In this document: positions 50,192 to 58,743 of the stretch, piece after piece | Layout: the number at the start of each line of letters is the position of its first letter | Position numbering within the stretch: position 1 is the first letter of the stretch | DNA from: Piscinibacter defluvii | GTDB lineage: Bacteria > Pseudomonadota > Gammaproteobacteria > Burkholderiales > Burkholderiaceae_C | DNA length: 64,000 nucleotides | Assembly (NCBI RefSeq): GCF_004011805.1 | Contig: NZ_ML137199.1 | Span: forward strand, 64,088 to 128,087 | Reading direction: 5' to 3' | Position numbers and translations under genes: made by a program | Notes under the pieces: model-generated | Databases searched by the model: none | What the model was told of the DNA's origin: nothing | The model's input: the letters and a program-made list of their open reading frames with translations, nothing else

Positions 50192-52342
50192 TTACGGGGC
50201 CGAGGCCGCGGCGGCCGGTGCGGAGGGCGCGCGCTCGGGCGGCAGCACCGGCGAGTCCTTCAGCGGGATGAGGGGGTGGTTGGCCGGTTGGGCGTCCTTC
50301 TGCGTGGCGCGGATGAGGTCGTAGCGGTCCAGCGAGAGCTTCTCGGCGCTGACGTTGTCGCGCAGGATGGTCGGGCGCAGGAACACCATCAGGTTGCTGC
50401 GGTTCTTCTCGCGCTTCTCGCTGCGGAACAGCTGGCCCAGCACCGGGATGTCGCCCAGCAGCGGCACCTTGGCCTTGGTGTCGGTGAAGGTGTCGCTGAT
50501 CAGCCCGCCGAGGATCAGGATCGCGCCGTCGTCGACCACCACGGTCGACTCGATCGAGCGCTTGGTGGTCGACGGACCGGCGTTGCTGGTGCCTGCCGCG
50601 GTGGTTTCCTTCACCGCCGACTGCTCCTGGTAGATCGTCATGCGCACCGTGCCGCCTTCGCCGATCTGCGGCTTGATGCGCAGCGTGATGCCGACGTCCT
50701 TGCGCTCGATGGTCTGGAACGGGCTGGTCGTCGCGGTGCCGGTGTTGGTGAACTGGCCGGTGATGAAGGGCACGTTCTCGCCGACCACGATCTTGGCCTC
50801 CTCGTTGTCGAGCGTGATCAGGTTCGGGGTCGAGACGATGTTGGTGTTGGCCTGGGTCTGCAGTGCCCGCGCCACCGCGGCCAGCGCGTAGGTGCCGCCG
50901 TAGTTGCGCAGCAGCGCGATGTTCAGGCCTTCGCCGGGCAGCGTGGTGCCGGCCCCGGCGAGCGTCTGCGACAGCGAGATGATGCTCGGGCCGCCGACGG
51001 TGGTGTTGGTGCCGATGCCCACGCCGTACTTGTCGCCGTCCTTGCCGAGCAGGCCCTGCCACTGCAGGCCGAAGTCGGCCGCGTTGCTGCCCGACACCTC
51101 GACGATCATGCTCTCGATGTAGACCTGCGCGCGGCGCGAGTCGAGCTGCTCGATCATCGCGCGCACCTGGCGGTACAGCGGCTCGGGCGCGGTGACGATC
51201 AGCGAGTTGGTCGACGGGTCGGCCTGGATGAAGCCGCCGGTCGACGGCCCCGCACCGGCCTGCACCGGGCTGGTCGACTGCACCGACGCCCCGCCGGCCA
51301 CGCCGCCGGCGCCGGCCGTGGCCGGCTGCGCCATGATGGCCGTCGGGGTGGCCGGGCTGGAGAGCGTGCTGCTGCCGCCGGCGCTGCCGCCGGTGTTGGC
51401 GGCGAAGGCGGCGCGCAGCACCTGCGCGAGCTTGGTGGCGTCGGCGTTCTTCAGGTGCACCACCCAGATGTTGCCGGTGCTGGCCGAGCCCTGCAGCGGC
51501 TGGTCGAGCCGCTCGATCAGCGCGCGGATGGTCGCCATGCGGGCCGGGCTGCCGGCCTTGACCAGCAGCGAGTTGCTGCGCGGGTCGACCAGGATCGAGC
51601 TGCCGCTGCCGCCCGCCGACGGCGGTGCGCCCGGCACCACCGCCGTGCCGCCGGCCTCGGCCAGGCGCTGCACGATCGGGCCCAGGTCGGAGGCGACCGC
51701 GTGCTTGAGCGGGATCACCTCCACCTCGCCGGCCGAGGGCGTGTCCATCGCCGCGATGATGCGGGCGATGCGCTGCAGGTTGTCGGCGTAGTCGGTGATG
51801 ACCAGCGAGTTGTTGCCCGGGTTGGCGTTGATCGTGTTGTTCGGGCTGATCAGCGGGCGCAGCACCGGCACCAGGTTGTTCGCGTTCTCGTGGTTGAGGC
51901 GGAAGATCTGGGTCAGGATCTGGTCGCCGCGGCGGTTGGTCTCGCCGATCGCCACGGTGCCGGTCTGCAGCTTCGCATCCGCCTCGGGCACCACCTTGAA
52001 CAGGCCGCCCACCTCGACCACCGTGAAGCCCAGGCCGCGCAGCGCCGCCAGGTAGTTGAGGTAGGCCTCGCGCGGCGAGATCGGCTGCTCGGAGAACAGC
52101 GTGATCGTGCCCTTGACGCGCGGGTCGACGACGAACTGCTGCTTCAGGATCGCGCCCATCGCGCGCGACACCGCCTCGATGTCGGCGTTGACGAAGTTCA
52201 GCGTCACCGGGTCGCCCGGGAAGCGGTTGGCCGGCGCCTGCGCGTACGGCGCCGTGGGCAGCAGCGCGGCGGCCAGCAGCGCCGCGGCGAGGCGCTTGGG
52301 CCAACCGTGCGTGCGGGAGGGCAGACGTGGATTCATGCTCAT
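50192..52342 (-). CDS. gspD: GspD, type II secretion outer-membrane secretin
   Basis: A 716-residue secretin. The signal peptide ends at about residue 36 (APYAQA). N0 to N3 domains are visible: NFVNADIEAVSRAMG, VIPLKHAVASDLGPIVQRLAE and WVVHLKNADATKLAQVLRAAF. A glycine/serine/threonine-rich insert lies at roughly 320-375. The C-terminal secretin has VPLLGDIPVLGQLFRSEKREKNRSNLMVFLRPTI. It ends in a proline/alanine-rich tail. The ATG at 52342 overlaps the gspN stop; an ATG two codons later is possible. Confidence 0.96.
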   Translation of the reverse strand: MSMNPRLPSRTHGWPKRLAAALLAAALLPTAPYAQAPANRFPGDPVTLNFVNADIEAVSRAMGAILKQQFVVDPRVKGTITLFSEQPISPREAYLNYLAALRGLGFTVVEVGGLFKVVPEADAKLQTGTVAIGETNRRGDQILTQIFRLNHENANNLVPVLRPLISPNNTINANPGNNSLVITDYADNLQRIARIIAAMDTPSAGEVEVIPLKHAVASDLGPIVQRLAEAGGTAVVPGAPPSAGGSGSSILVDPRSNSLLVKAGSPARMATIRALIERLDQPLQGSASTGNIWVVHLKNADATKLAQVLRAAFAANTGGSAGGSSTLSSPATPTAIMAQPATAGAGGVAGGASVQSTSPVQAGAGPSTGGFIQADPSTNSLIVTAPEPLYRQVRAMIEQLDSRRAQVYIESMIVEVSGSNAADFGLQWQGLLGKDGDKYGVGIGTNTTVGGPSIISLSQTLAGAGTTLPGEGLNIALLRNYGGTYALAAVARALQTQANTNIVSTPNLITLDNEEAKIVVGENVPFITGQFTNTGTATTSPFQTIERKDVGITLRIKPQIGEGGTVRMTIYQEQSAVKETTAAGTSNAGPSTTKRSIESTVVVDDGAILILGGLISDTFTDTKAKVPLLGDIPVLGQLFRSEKREKNRSNLMVFLRPTILRDNVSAEKLSLDRYDLIRATQKDAQPANHPLIPLKDSPVLPPERAPSAPAAAASAP

Positions 52343-53217
52343 CCGATCGAAATGACGGACCGTGCGCCGTCGCGCCGCCCGATGATGTTCAGCAGGTTGG
52401 CCAGGGCCGTCTCGCCGCCCTCGGCGGCACGCGCCTCGCCGCGGAAGCGCACGCCGCTCGGCGCGATGCTGCCGCTGCCCGACAGCTGCAGCGTGCCCTG
52501 CTGCGTCGCCAGGTTCATCTGTGCCGCGCCGTTCGGGTCGCCCGAGATGGACAGGCGGTAGCTGCCCAGGGTGTCGAGCGTCGACAGGCGCGAGGAGACG
52601 TCCTGCAGGTCGATGTCGGCGCGTCCGGTGAGGCGCCAGCGGCCCTGCACCGATTCGACCGCCAGGCCGGGGGAGGACAGGCGCACGTTGCCGCCGAGCT
52701 GCAGCGTGTTCCAGGGCGTGCCCAGGCCGCCGAGCCAGGCGCTGGGCCACTGGCCGATCCATTCGGCACCGGGCTGCAGCGCCACCGTGACGCGGCCGAA
52801 GCCCGGGCGGATCGCCACCACCGCGGTGCCGTTCAGGCAGCAGGCCTGGCGCAGGCGCAGCTCGAAGCCGAGTCCGGACGGCACCAGCGTCCACTCGAGC
52901 CGGCCGGGCAGCGCGCTGGCGTCGCGGCTGCCGGGCCCGCCGGTCAGTACCGCCACCGCGCTGCCGGACCAGACCGTGCCGCGCGCGTCCGCCAGCAGCA
53001 GGTGCTCGCCGGTGGCCGAGGCCAGCCCGCGAGCCAGCCAGGCGGCCGGCGCGAACAGCACCAGCGCGATCAACGCGCCCAGCACCGCGCCGAAGAGGCC
53101 CCAGCGCATGCCGGCAGCGCGCGAGCGGTCCCAGGACAGCTCCGCGAAGGTCGACTCGCTCCAGCCCGTGGCGGCGGCGGTGTGGGCCCAGGCGCGGCCC
53201 TTGCGGCGACGGATCAT
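52339..53217 (-). CDS. gspN: GspN, type II secretion protein N
   Basis: A 292-residue inner-membrane protein with one N-terminal helix at about 37-60 (LFGAVLGALIALVLFAPAAWL) and a periplasmic domain. The pattern LLLADARGTVWSGSAVAVLTGGPG, LEWTLVP and LQLGGNVRLSSPGL is typical of GspN. An N-terminal cytoplasmic part of about 36 residues is longer than in many relatives. It overlaps gspM and gspD by four bases each. Confidence 0.88.
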   Translation of the reverse strand: MIRRRKGRAWAHTAAATGWSESTFAELSWDRSRAAGMRWGLFGAVLGALIALVLFAPAAWLARGLASATGEHLLLADARGTVWSGSAVAVLTGGPGSRDASALPGRLEWTLVPSGLGFELRLRQACCLNGTAVVAIRPGFGRVTVALQPGAEWIGQWPSAWLGGLGTPWNTLQLGGNVRLSSPGLAVESVQGRWRLTGRADIDLQDVSSRLSTLDTLGSYRLSISGDPNGAAQMNLATQQGTLQLSGSGSIAPSGVRFRGEARAAEGGETALANLLNIIGRRDGARSVISIG

Positions 53218-53735
53218 GGCGCCGCCCCGCCGCTCAGCTGCACGACCAGCGTGCCGCTGTAACCGCTGCCGGCGCGCGTCAGCTGGGCCTCGATCGGACG
53301 CACGCGCGCCGCGCTGCGTGCCTCGACCAGCCAGCCGCGCAGCGCCTCGGGGGAGGCGCCGTTGAGCGTCAGCGTGGCACGGTCGCCCAGCAGCGCGAGC
53401 CGGCCCTTGTCGCCCAGGCGTTCGGTGGCGGCACGCAAGGCGGCCGTGGCCTGGCCGGTGCCGACCGCGGCCACGCCGCGCAGCAGCTGCGCCTCGGCGG
53501 CCAGCGCCTGGGTCTGCTGCAGCTGGGCCTCCAGCACCGCCAGCTGCGCCGGCGTCTGGCGCAGCGTGTTCAGCGCCGGCTGCACCAGCAGCAGCCAGGC
53601 GAGCGCAAACAGCAGCACGCCGCCCATCACGAGCAGCGCCAGGCGTTCGCGTGGCGCCCGCGTGCGCCAGTACTCGCGTGCCTTGTCGCGCTGCTGCGCC
53701 AGTGCCGGCGGCAGGCTCAGGCCGGCGGCGCTCAC
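53214..53735 (-). CDS. gspM: GspM, type II secretion assembly protein
   Basis: A 173-residue protein with a cytoplasmic N-terminus (YWRTRAPRERLALL), one membrane helix at about 33-52 and a ferredoxin-like periplasmic domain ending LVVQLSGGAAP. It stabilises GspL in the platform. The start is a GTG at 53735; its stop overlaps gspN. A 58-base gap to gspL has no clear signal. Confidence 0.9.
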   Translation of the reverse strand: MSAAGLSLPPALAQQRDKAREYWRTRAPRERLALLVMGGVLLFALAWLLLVQPALNTLRQTPAQLAVLEAQLQQTQALAAEAQLLRGVAAVGTGQATAALRAATERLGDKGRLALLGDRATLTLNGASPEALRGWLVEARSAARVRPIEAQLTRAGSGYSGTLVVQLSGGAAP

Positions 53736-53793
53736 GGTCCTGTCCTCCGCACTGCGTGCTTCGGGGTTCGCGCTAGAGAGCGGCCCGGCGCGC

Positions 53794-55065
53794 TCACGAG
53801 CGACCCCCGCTGCGGGCGCGCGAAAGCGTCAGGCGCCCCTCGCTCGATTCCACCTGCCAGCCGGCGGGCTGCAGCTGGCTGCGGAACTGGCTGAGCTGCT
53901 GCTCGCTCCAGCCGGCCGCGGCCAGGCTGAGGCGGCCGTTCTCGAAGCGCAGGTTGTCGACCGGCGGGCGGTCGGCCGGCCAGGCCGAGGCGGCAGCAGC
54001 GAGCAGCGTCTCGAGGTCGGTGTCGCCGGCCTTGCCGGCCAGCGTGCGCATGGCCTGCACCTCGCGCTGCATCACGGCGCCGGCGTCGCGTTGCAGGTCC
54101 AGGTCGCTGGCGCGCGGGAAGGCGGCCTTGACCGCGTTGACGATCGCCACGCGGCGCTGCTCGACCGCCTGGCGCTGCTGCCAGGCCCACAGGTTCAGGC
54201 CCACCACCTGTGCCAGCACCAGCGCCGCCACCCCCCAGCGCAGCGCGCGCCAGGGCGGGCTGGCCAGGCGGCGCAGGCCGTCGCGCAGCGCGCGCGCGCC
54301 ACGGGTGCGCTGCGCCAGGTCGAACTGGCGCAGGTTCCACAGGCTGCGCGCGGCCTGCAGCGCGCGTTCGCCGCGCGACATCACGTTCACCGGCATGCCG
54401 AGCCACTGCTCGGCCGCTGCGGCGGCGCCGGCGGTGGCGCTCCAGCGCGTGCCGGCCGGCGCGGGGCGCGGCACCAGCGCGCGCACCAGCGCCCCCTGCA
54501 GCCGCAGCGCGGCCACGCCGTCGGGATGGGCCCAGTGCAGCACGATGCCTTCGCTGCTGCCGGGTTCGCCCGCGCCGGTTTCGGCGAAGTGGCCGGAGGG
54601 CGGGTCGTCCGGCCAGCTCGAGGGCACGACCCGGTCGACGAACACGTCGGCCTTCTCGAGCGCGGCCAGCTCGGCGCGCAGCCAGGCCTTGTCGACCGCC
54701 GCCACCCAGACCGGCTGGCCCGGCGTCGCGCCCGGCGCGAGCGCCAGGTGCACCGCCTCGGCATCGTCGAGCAGCACGTCCTCGAGCACGCCGACCAGCG
54801 CGGCGCGCAGCTTGCCCTGCGGCGCCTTGGGCAGCGTGATGCGGTGCCAGCTCACGTCCGCATCGGCGAGCTGGGCGATCACCGTGGCGGCCCGGGGCAG
54901 CAGCGCGGCGGCGGACTCGCCCTGCTTGTCCAGCTGCAGCCCGTCCGGGCTGGTGGCGTAGGCGTACTCGGTGCTGCGGTCCGAGACGGACGGCGCCGCC
55001 TCGCCGGCACTGCGGCGGGCGGACAGGCGCGACCGCGAGGGGATCTGGACGACGAGGAGCGACAT
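53794..55065 (-). CDS. gspL: GspL, type II secretion cytoplasmic/membrane platform protein
   Basis: A 423-residue protein. The N-terminal 230 residues form the actin-like cytoplasmic domain that binds GspE (WHRITLPKAPQGKLRAALVGVLEDVLLDDAEAVHLAL). A membrane helix lies near 266-285 (ALRWGVAALVLAQVVGLNLWAW), then a periplasmic domain. It begins MSLLVVQIPSRSRL. The gap before it to gspK is 143 bases, the largest inside the cluster. Confidence 0.93.
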   Translation of the reverse strand: MSLLVVQIPSRSRLSARRSAGEAAPSVSDRSTEYAYATSPDGLQLDKQGESAAALLPRAATVIAQLADADVSWHRITLPKAPQGKLRAALVGVLEDVLLDDAEAVHLALAPGATPGQPVWVAAVDKAWLRAELAALEKADVFVDRVVPSSWPDDPPSGHFAETGAGEPGSSEGIVLHWAHPDGVAALRLQGALVRALVPRPAPAGTRWSATAGAAAAAEQWLGMPVNVMSRGERALQAARSLWNLRQFDLAQRTRGARALRDGLRRLASPPWRALRWGVAALVLAQVVGLNLWAWQQRQAVEQRRVAIVNAVKAAFPRASDLDLQRDAGAVMQREVQAMRTLAGKAGDTDLETLLAAAASAWPADRPPVDNLRFENGRLSLAAAGWSEQQLSQFRSQLQPAGWQVESSEGRLTLSRARSGGRS

Positions 55066-55088
55066 GCGGGCTTTATCGGACTGGCGCC

Positions 55089-55112
55089 ATTGTAGAGAGG
55101 GCTCCGCTACAA
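55089..55112 (-). promoter_or_regulatory. Possible internal promoter element before gspL
   Basis: On the minus strand a TACAAT hexamer (55094-55089) lies 24 bases before the gspL ATG, inside an unusually AT-containing stretch. TTGTAG and CTACAA form an inverted repeat at 55090-55112. No good -35 is seen at 17 bases. It may allow separate expression of gspLMNDEF. Confidence 0.22.
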
Positions 55113-55208
55113 ACCTTCACGAATCAACGACTTAGGACACGACGTTGTAAACCCGTCGCGGTCCGCCCACAACCGGCGCTACCCGCTGGCGGCGCGCCTC
55201 CCGGACCC

Positions 55209-56147
55209 TCAGCCGCGGTGGGCGTCGCGCGAGGACACCTGTTCGCGCCGCAACACCACGACATCGAGTCCGCGCCGCACGACCAGCGAGCGCTGTTCGA
55301 GCACGCGGTCCTCCAGACGCAAGCGGCCACGCACCTCGAAGTAGTCGGAGTTGACCGACACCAGTGCGCCGTTGAGCGTCAGGCCCGTGGCCTGGGAGGA
55401 GACCGCCTCGAGGTTCTTGAACGGGTCGCGCTGGCGCACCTGGATCAGGCGTTCCGCGGTGGCCAGGTCCAGCCCCTTGATCGCCGCCGCGAGCACCTCG
55501 CGCGGTGCGGTGTTGACGTTGACGGCGGTGCGCGAGGGCAGCAGCGTGACGTAGGGCGCGAGGCGCTCGATCGTGTCGGCATCGATGCCGAACCAGGCCA
55601 GCTGCTCGAGGCTCTGCGGCCGCAGCGGCGCGGCGCTGTCGGTGCCCGGCGCCACCGCCGCGACCATGCCGGCGGCGATGCGCCGGGCCACGTCGTCGGA
55701 CACGCCGATCGCCTGGCACAGGCGCTGCAGCGCCTCCAGGTCGTTGGCCGAGACCTTGTTGCCCTCGGCCAGGTTGAACAGGTTGAAGCGGGCCTGCGCG
55801 TCGGTGATCACGCCGGACAGGAAGGCGTCCGGCCCGTCCTCGGCGTTGGCGTTGTCGGCGGCCAGGAAGGTCGACAGGCGCGACTCGGCCAGCGGCGTGG
55901 CCCAGGGCTCGGTGAGCGCGGTCGGCCGGCCCGAGCGCTTGTCCTCGCGCAGGATCAGGCGCGCCCAGTCGAGCGCGCCGTTCAGGATCCAGGACGATTG
56001 CACGCGGCTGCGCTCGGCCGCCTCCACCAGCACGGCACGGCGCTGCTGCAGCACCATCGCCGCCACCAGCGTCGCCAGCAGCGTGACGATGATCATCGCG
56101 GTCAGCAGCGCGGCGCCGCGCCGCGAGCGGTGGCGCAGTCGGGTCAT
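55209..56147 (-). CDS. gspK: GspK, type II secretion minor pseudopilin
   Basis: A 312-residue minor pseudopilin, larger than the others as expected for GspK. The N-terminus RRGAALLTAMIIVTLLATLVAAMVL carries the prepilin cleavage site and lacks the usual +5 glutamate, as is normal for GspK. DEDGPDAFLSGVITDAQARFNLFNL-type and NVNTAPREVLAAAI sequences are typical. It caps the pseudopilus tip with GspI and GspJ. The ATG at 56147 overlaps the gspJ stop. Confidence 0.94.
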   Translation of the reverse strand: MTRLRHRSRRGAALLTAMIIVTLLATLVAAMVLQQRRAVLVEAAERSRVQSSWILNGALDWARLILREDKRSGRPTALTEPWATPLAESRLSTFLAADNANAEDGPDAFLSGVITDAQARFNLFNLAEGNKVSANDLEALQRLCQAIGVSDDVARRIAAGMVAAVAPGTDSAAPLRPQSLEQLAWFGIDADTIERLAPYVTLLPSRTAVNVNTAPREVLAAAIKGLDLATAERLIQVRQRDPFKNLEAVSSQATGLTLNGALVSVNSDYFEVRGRLRLEDRVLEQRSLVVRRGLDVVVLRREQVSSRDAHRG

Positions 56148-56803
56148 GGCTCGAGCAGCGCGTCGCGCGTGATCGACCCCGACAGTCCGCTGCCGGGTGC
56201 GAACTCCATCACCAGGCGCACGCCACTGGGCAGGGCCACGGCGGCGGCCGGCGCGCTGGCGCCGCCGGCCGGGGGCCGGACGACGTTGCCGCTGGACTGC
56301 GCGTTGCTCCAGCCGCTGCTCTGTGCCTGGTTCTGGTACCAGAAGTAGACCTGCCACTGGTTGACGCCCTCGAGCGCGCGCAGCTGGCCGGCTTCGTTGC
56401 CCTGCAGCTGCTGGCTGGCCAGCCAGCTGTCCTGCAGCGCGGCGCTGGTGGTGGCCACCGGGCCGGCCCAGCGCAGCAAGGTGCTGGCGGACTCGTCCGG
56501 GCGCAGCGACCAGGCCACCACCTGCACGCCGCCCGCCGCGCTGCGGGTCAGGCGCAAGGTGGCACCGTCGAAGTTCAGGGCCGGCACCGCGCCGGTGTCC
56601 TGCACCGCGCCGAGGTCGGTCTCCCACTGGCCGATCACCGCGTTCAGGCGCAGCGTGCGGTCGATCTGGCCCTGGCTGGTGTCGCGCGCACGCACGATGC
56701 CGTCCACGCCCTGCCAGGCCATGCTGGCCATCAGCGCCAGCACGAGCAGCGCCACCAGCACCTCGACCAGGGTGAAGCCGCGCGGGCGCAGGGGGCCGGT
56801 CAT
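56144..56803 (-). CDS. gspJ: GspJ, type II secretion minor pseudopilin
   Basis: A 219-residue pseudopilin with the cleavage motif RPRGFTLVEVLVALLVLALM near residue 8. The body contains GVDGIVRARDTSQGQIDRTLRLN and a C-terminal beta region, as in GspJ. It starts four bases after gspI and overlaps gspK. Confidence 0.94.
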   Translation of the reverse strand: MTGPLRPRGFTLVEVLVALLVLALMASMAWQGVDGIVRARDTSQGQIDRTLRLNAVIGQWETDLGAVQDTGAVPALNFDGATLRLTRSAAGGVQVVAWSLRPDESASTLLRWAGPVATTSAALQDSWLASQQLQGNEAGQLRALEGVNQWQVYFWYQNQAQSSGWSNAQSSGNVVRPPAGGASAPAAAVALPSGVRLVMEFAPGSGLSGSITRDALLEP

Positions 56804-56807
56804 GGGC

Positions 56808-57167
56808 TCAGTACCGGCCGAGCACGGTGGACAGGGTCAGCAGCGGCTCGCCGACCTCGTTGAACACCTGCGCGTCGACGCGCCGGAAGTTCGGGTTGGG
56901 CGTCGGCCGCACCACCAGCCTGCCGGAAAAGCTGCGACCGAGCTGCTCGCAGGCGAAGTCGCCGTCGCCCACGCTCGGGAACACCTTGGCCAGGCGCAGC
57001 CCGGTGATCTGGTTGTCGGCACACCATTGCGCCGTGCTGACCTCGGCCAGGCGCTGCGCATTGCCGGTGAGGGCGCCGGCCGCCTTGATGCCGGCGCCGA
57101 GCGTCACCGCGACGACGGCGAGCGCGACCAGCACCTCGATCAGCGTGAAGCCCTTCGATGCCCTCAT
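56808..57167 (-). CDS. gspI: GspI, type II secretion minor pseudopilin
   Basis: A 119-residue pseudopilin, MRASKGFTLIEVLVALAVVAVTL, with the cleavage site after Gly6 and Glu at +5. The rest (WCADNQITGLRLAKVFPSVGD) fits GspI, the organiser of the tip complex. The ATG at 57167 overlaps the gspH stop; the longer open frame upstream is a shadow of gspH. Confidence 0.94.
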   Translation of the reverse strand: MRASKGFTLIEVLVALAVVAVTLGAGIKAAGALTGNAQRLAEVSTAQWCADNQITGLRLAKVFPSVGDGDFACEQLGRSFSGRLVVRPTPNPNFRRVDAQVFNEVGEPLLTLSTVLGRY

Positions 57168-57643
57168 TGCAGCGCCTCCGAGCCGGTCTCCAGCACCGTG
57201 AACGGCCCGAGGCCGTCGGTGCCGAGCAGCAGGTACTGCCGGTCCAGCCGAAGCAGGACGCGCTGCGGCGGGATCAGCGGCTCCGGGCCGAGCAGCAACG
57301 CGCGCGCGCCGGGAATCTCGGCACGCACGCCCTCGCCGAGCCACTGCTCGGGCAGCTCGATCGAGGCGGGCAGGCCGAGGAAGCGGAAGCCGGGTTCGTC
57401 GGCCTGCTCGCGGCGCGGCTCCCAGCGCGCCTCCACGCCCGAGGCGCGTGACTCCGCGCGGGCCGCCTCGAGCAGGGCGGACAGCCGCGCCGCCTCGCGC
57501 TCCAGGCGCGTGGCCGCCGGGTCGCGCAGCGCGAGGCTGACGACGCCGCTGGCCACGGCGATCAAGGCGACGACGATCAGCAGTTCGACCAGCGTGAAGC
57601 CGGCCGAGCGCCGCGCGTCACTGCCAGGAGCCGATCTCCGCAT
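57164..57643 (-). CDS. gspH: GspH, type II secretion minor pseudopilin
   Basis: A 159-residue pseudopilin with SAGFTLVELLIVVALIAVASGVV near residue 14 as its prepilin motif. The body (LLEAARAESRASGVEARWEP) is the usual GspH/FimT pattern. It overlaps the end of gspG by 26 bases and gspI by four. Confidence 0.93.
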   Translation of the reverse strand: MRRSAPGSDARRSAGFTLVELLIVVALIAVASGVVSLALRDPAATRLEREAARLSALLEAARAESRASGVEARWEPRREQADEPGFRFLGLPASIELPEQWLGEGVRAEIPGARALLLGPEPLIPPQRVLLRLDRQYLLLGTDGLGPFTVLETGSEALQ

Positions 57644-58055
57644 CCTTGCCTTCGCCGCCCAGCACGCCGTCGGCGCCGAAGCTGAACACGTCGATCTCGC
57701 CCTTCAGGCCGGGGTTGGCGTACTGGTAGGGCTTGCCCCAGGGATCGTTCGGCAGCTTCTCGAGGTAGGGCTTCCAGTTCGGCGGGATCGGCCCGCCGGT
57801 CGGCTTGATCACCAGCGCCTGCAGGCCCTGCTCGCCGGTCGGGTAGCGCTGGTTGTCGAGCCGGTACAGCTTGAGCGCCTGCATCAGGTTGTTGACGTCC
57901 GTACGCGCGGCGGTCACGCGGGCGTCGTCGGCCCGGTCGAGCACGTTGGGCACGATCAGCGCGGCCAGCACGCCGATGATGACCAGCACCACCATCAGCT
58001 CGATCAGCGTGAAGCCGCGCGAGCGAAGGCGCCGGAAGGACGAGGGTTGCGACAT
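57618..58055 (-). CDS. gspG: GspG, type II secretion major pseudopilin
   Basis: A 145-residue major pseudopilin. RSRGFTLIELMVVLVIIGVLAALIVPNV gives the prepilin site and hydrophobic helix; TDVNNLMQALKLYRLDNQRYPTGEQGL and DPWGKPYQYANPG with the calcium-site region FGADGVLGGEGKDAEIGSW are typical. It is first on the minus-strand cluster, and the start at 58055 is the one that gives a short basic leader. No prepilin peptidase gene is present in the window. Confidence 0.96.
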   Translation of the reverse strand: MSQPSSFRRLRSRGFTLIELMVVLVIIGVLAALIVPNVLDRADDARVTAARTDVNNLMQALKLYRLDNQRYPTGEQGLQALVIKPTGGPIPPNWKPYLEKLPNDPWGKPYQYANPGLKGEIDVFSFGADGVLGGEGKDAEIGSWQ

Positions 58056-58116
58056 CTTGTGACCGCCCCGCGGGGCAGGGCCGGTGGTTGCGAAAGCGCT
58101 CGATGATAATCCGCGC

Positions 58117-58737
58117 ATGTTGGCAAGATTCGCCGCCTTTGCCGCCTGGGCCCTGGTCGCCGCGACTGCGGTGTTCTGGGGACTGCGCCTGTTCGTCGCC
58201 GCGCCGAGCGCGCCGCCCTATGCGGTGACGGTAGGCGAATCGACCGCGCAGCGCGGCGATCTCGGCCGGCTGCTCGGCGTCACGCCGCGTGAGGTGGCGG
58301 CGCCGGTCGCGGCACCGGAACTGGCCTCGCGCTTCAAGCTGCTGGGCGTGATGGCGGCCCGTCCGCCGGCCACCAGCGGCTTCGCGACAATCGCGGTCGA
58401 CAGCCGGCCGGCACGCACCTACGCCGTCGGGTCGGTGCTGGACGGCGACCTGGTGCTGCAGGCCGTCAGCCTGCGCAGCGCGGCGATCGGCCCGAAGGAA
58501 GGCGCCCCGGCGCTGACCCTCGAGGTGCCGCCGCTGCCGCTGGCGGCCACCGGCAGCCTGCCGCCGGTGGCGATGGAGATGGTGCGGCCCGGCGCGCCTG
58601 CGCCGCAGCCGGCCGTCGGCATGCTCCCGCCGGGGCAGGGTGCCGGGCAGATGCAGCCGGGCCAGATGCCCCCGCCGCCGCAGCCGCTGCCGCCGGGCGC
58701 GAGGCTGCCGCGCACCCCCGGCGCGGCCAACCGCTGA
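58117..58737 (+). CDS. gspC: GspC-like type II secretion protein without a PDZ domain
   Basis: A 206-residue protein, divergent from gspG with 61 bases between. It has one membrane helix (LARFAAFAAWALVAATAVFWGLRLFV) and an HR-type periplasmic domain with FKLLGVMAARPPATSGFATIAVDSRPARTYAVGSVLDGDLVLQAVS, which connects the platform to the secretin. The C-terminal 60 residues are proline/glutamine/glycine-rich in place of a PDZ domain. The ATG at 58117 is preferred over one 11 codons earlier. Confidence 0.87.
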   Translation: MLARFAAFAAWALVAATAVFWGLRLFVAAPSAPPYAVTVGESTAQRGDLGRLLGVTPREVAAPVAAPELASRFKLLGVMAARPPATSGFATIAVDSRPARTYAVGSVLDGDLVLQAVSLRSAAIGPKEGAPALTLEVPPLPLAATGSLPPVAMEMVRPGAPAPQPAVGMLPPGQGAGQMQPGQMPPPPQPLPPGARLPRTPGAANR

Positions 58738-58743
58738 GGCGGA

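Noticed and set aside
48740-52561. A 1273-codon plus-strand open frame opposite gspE and gspD
   Set aside because: It is a codon-bias shadow in GC-rich DNA; the minus strand encodes clear GspD and GspE.
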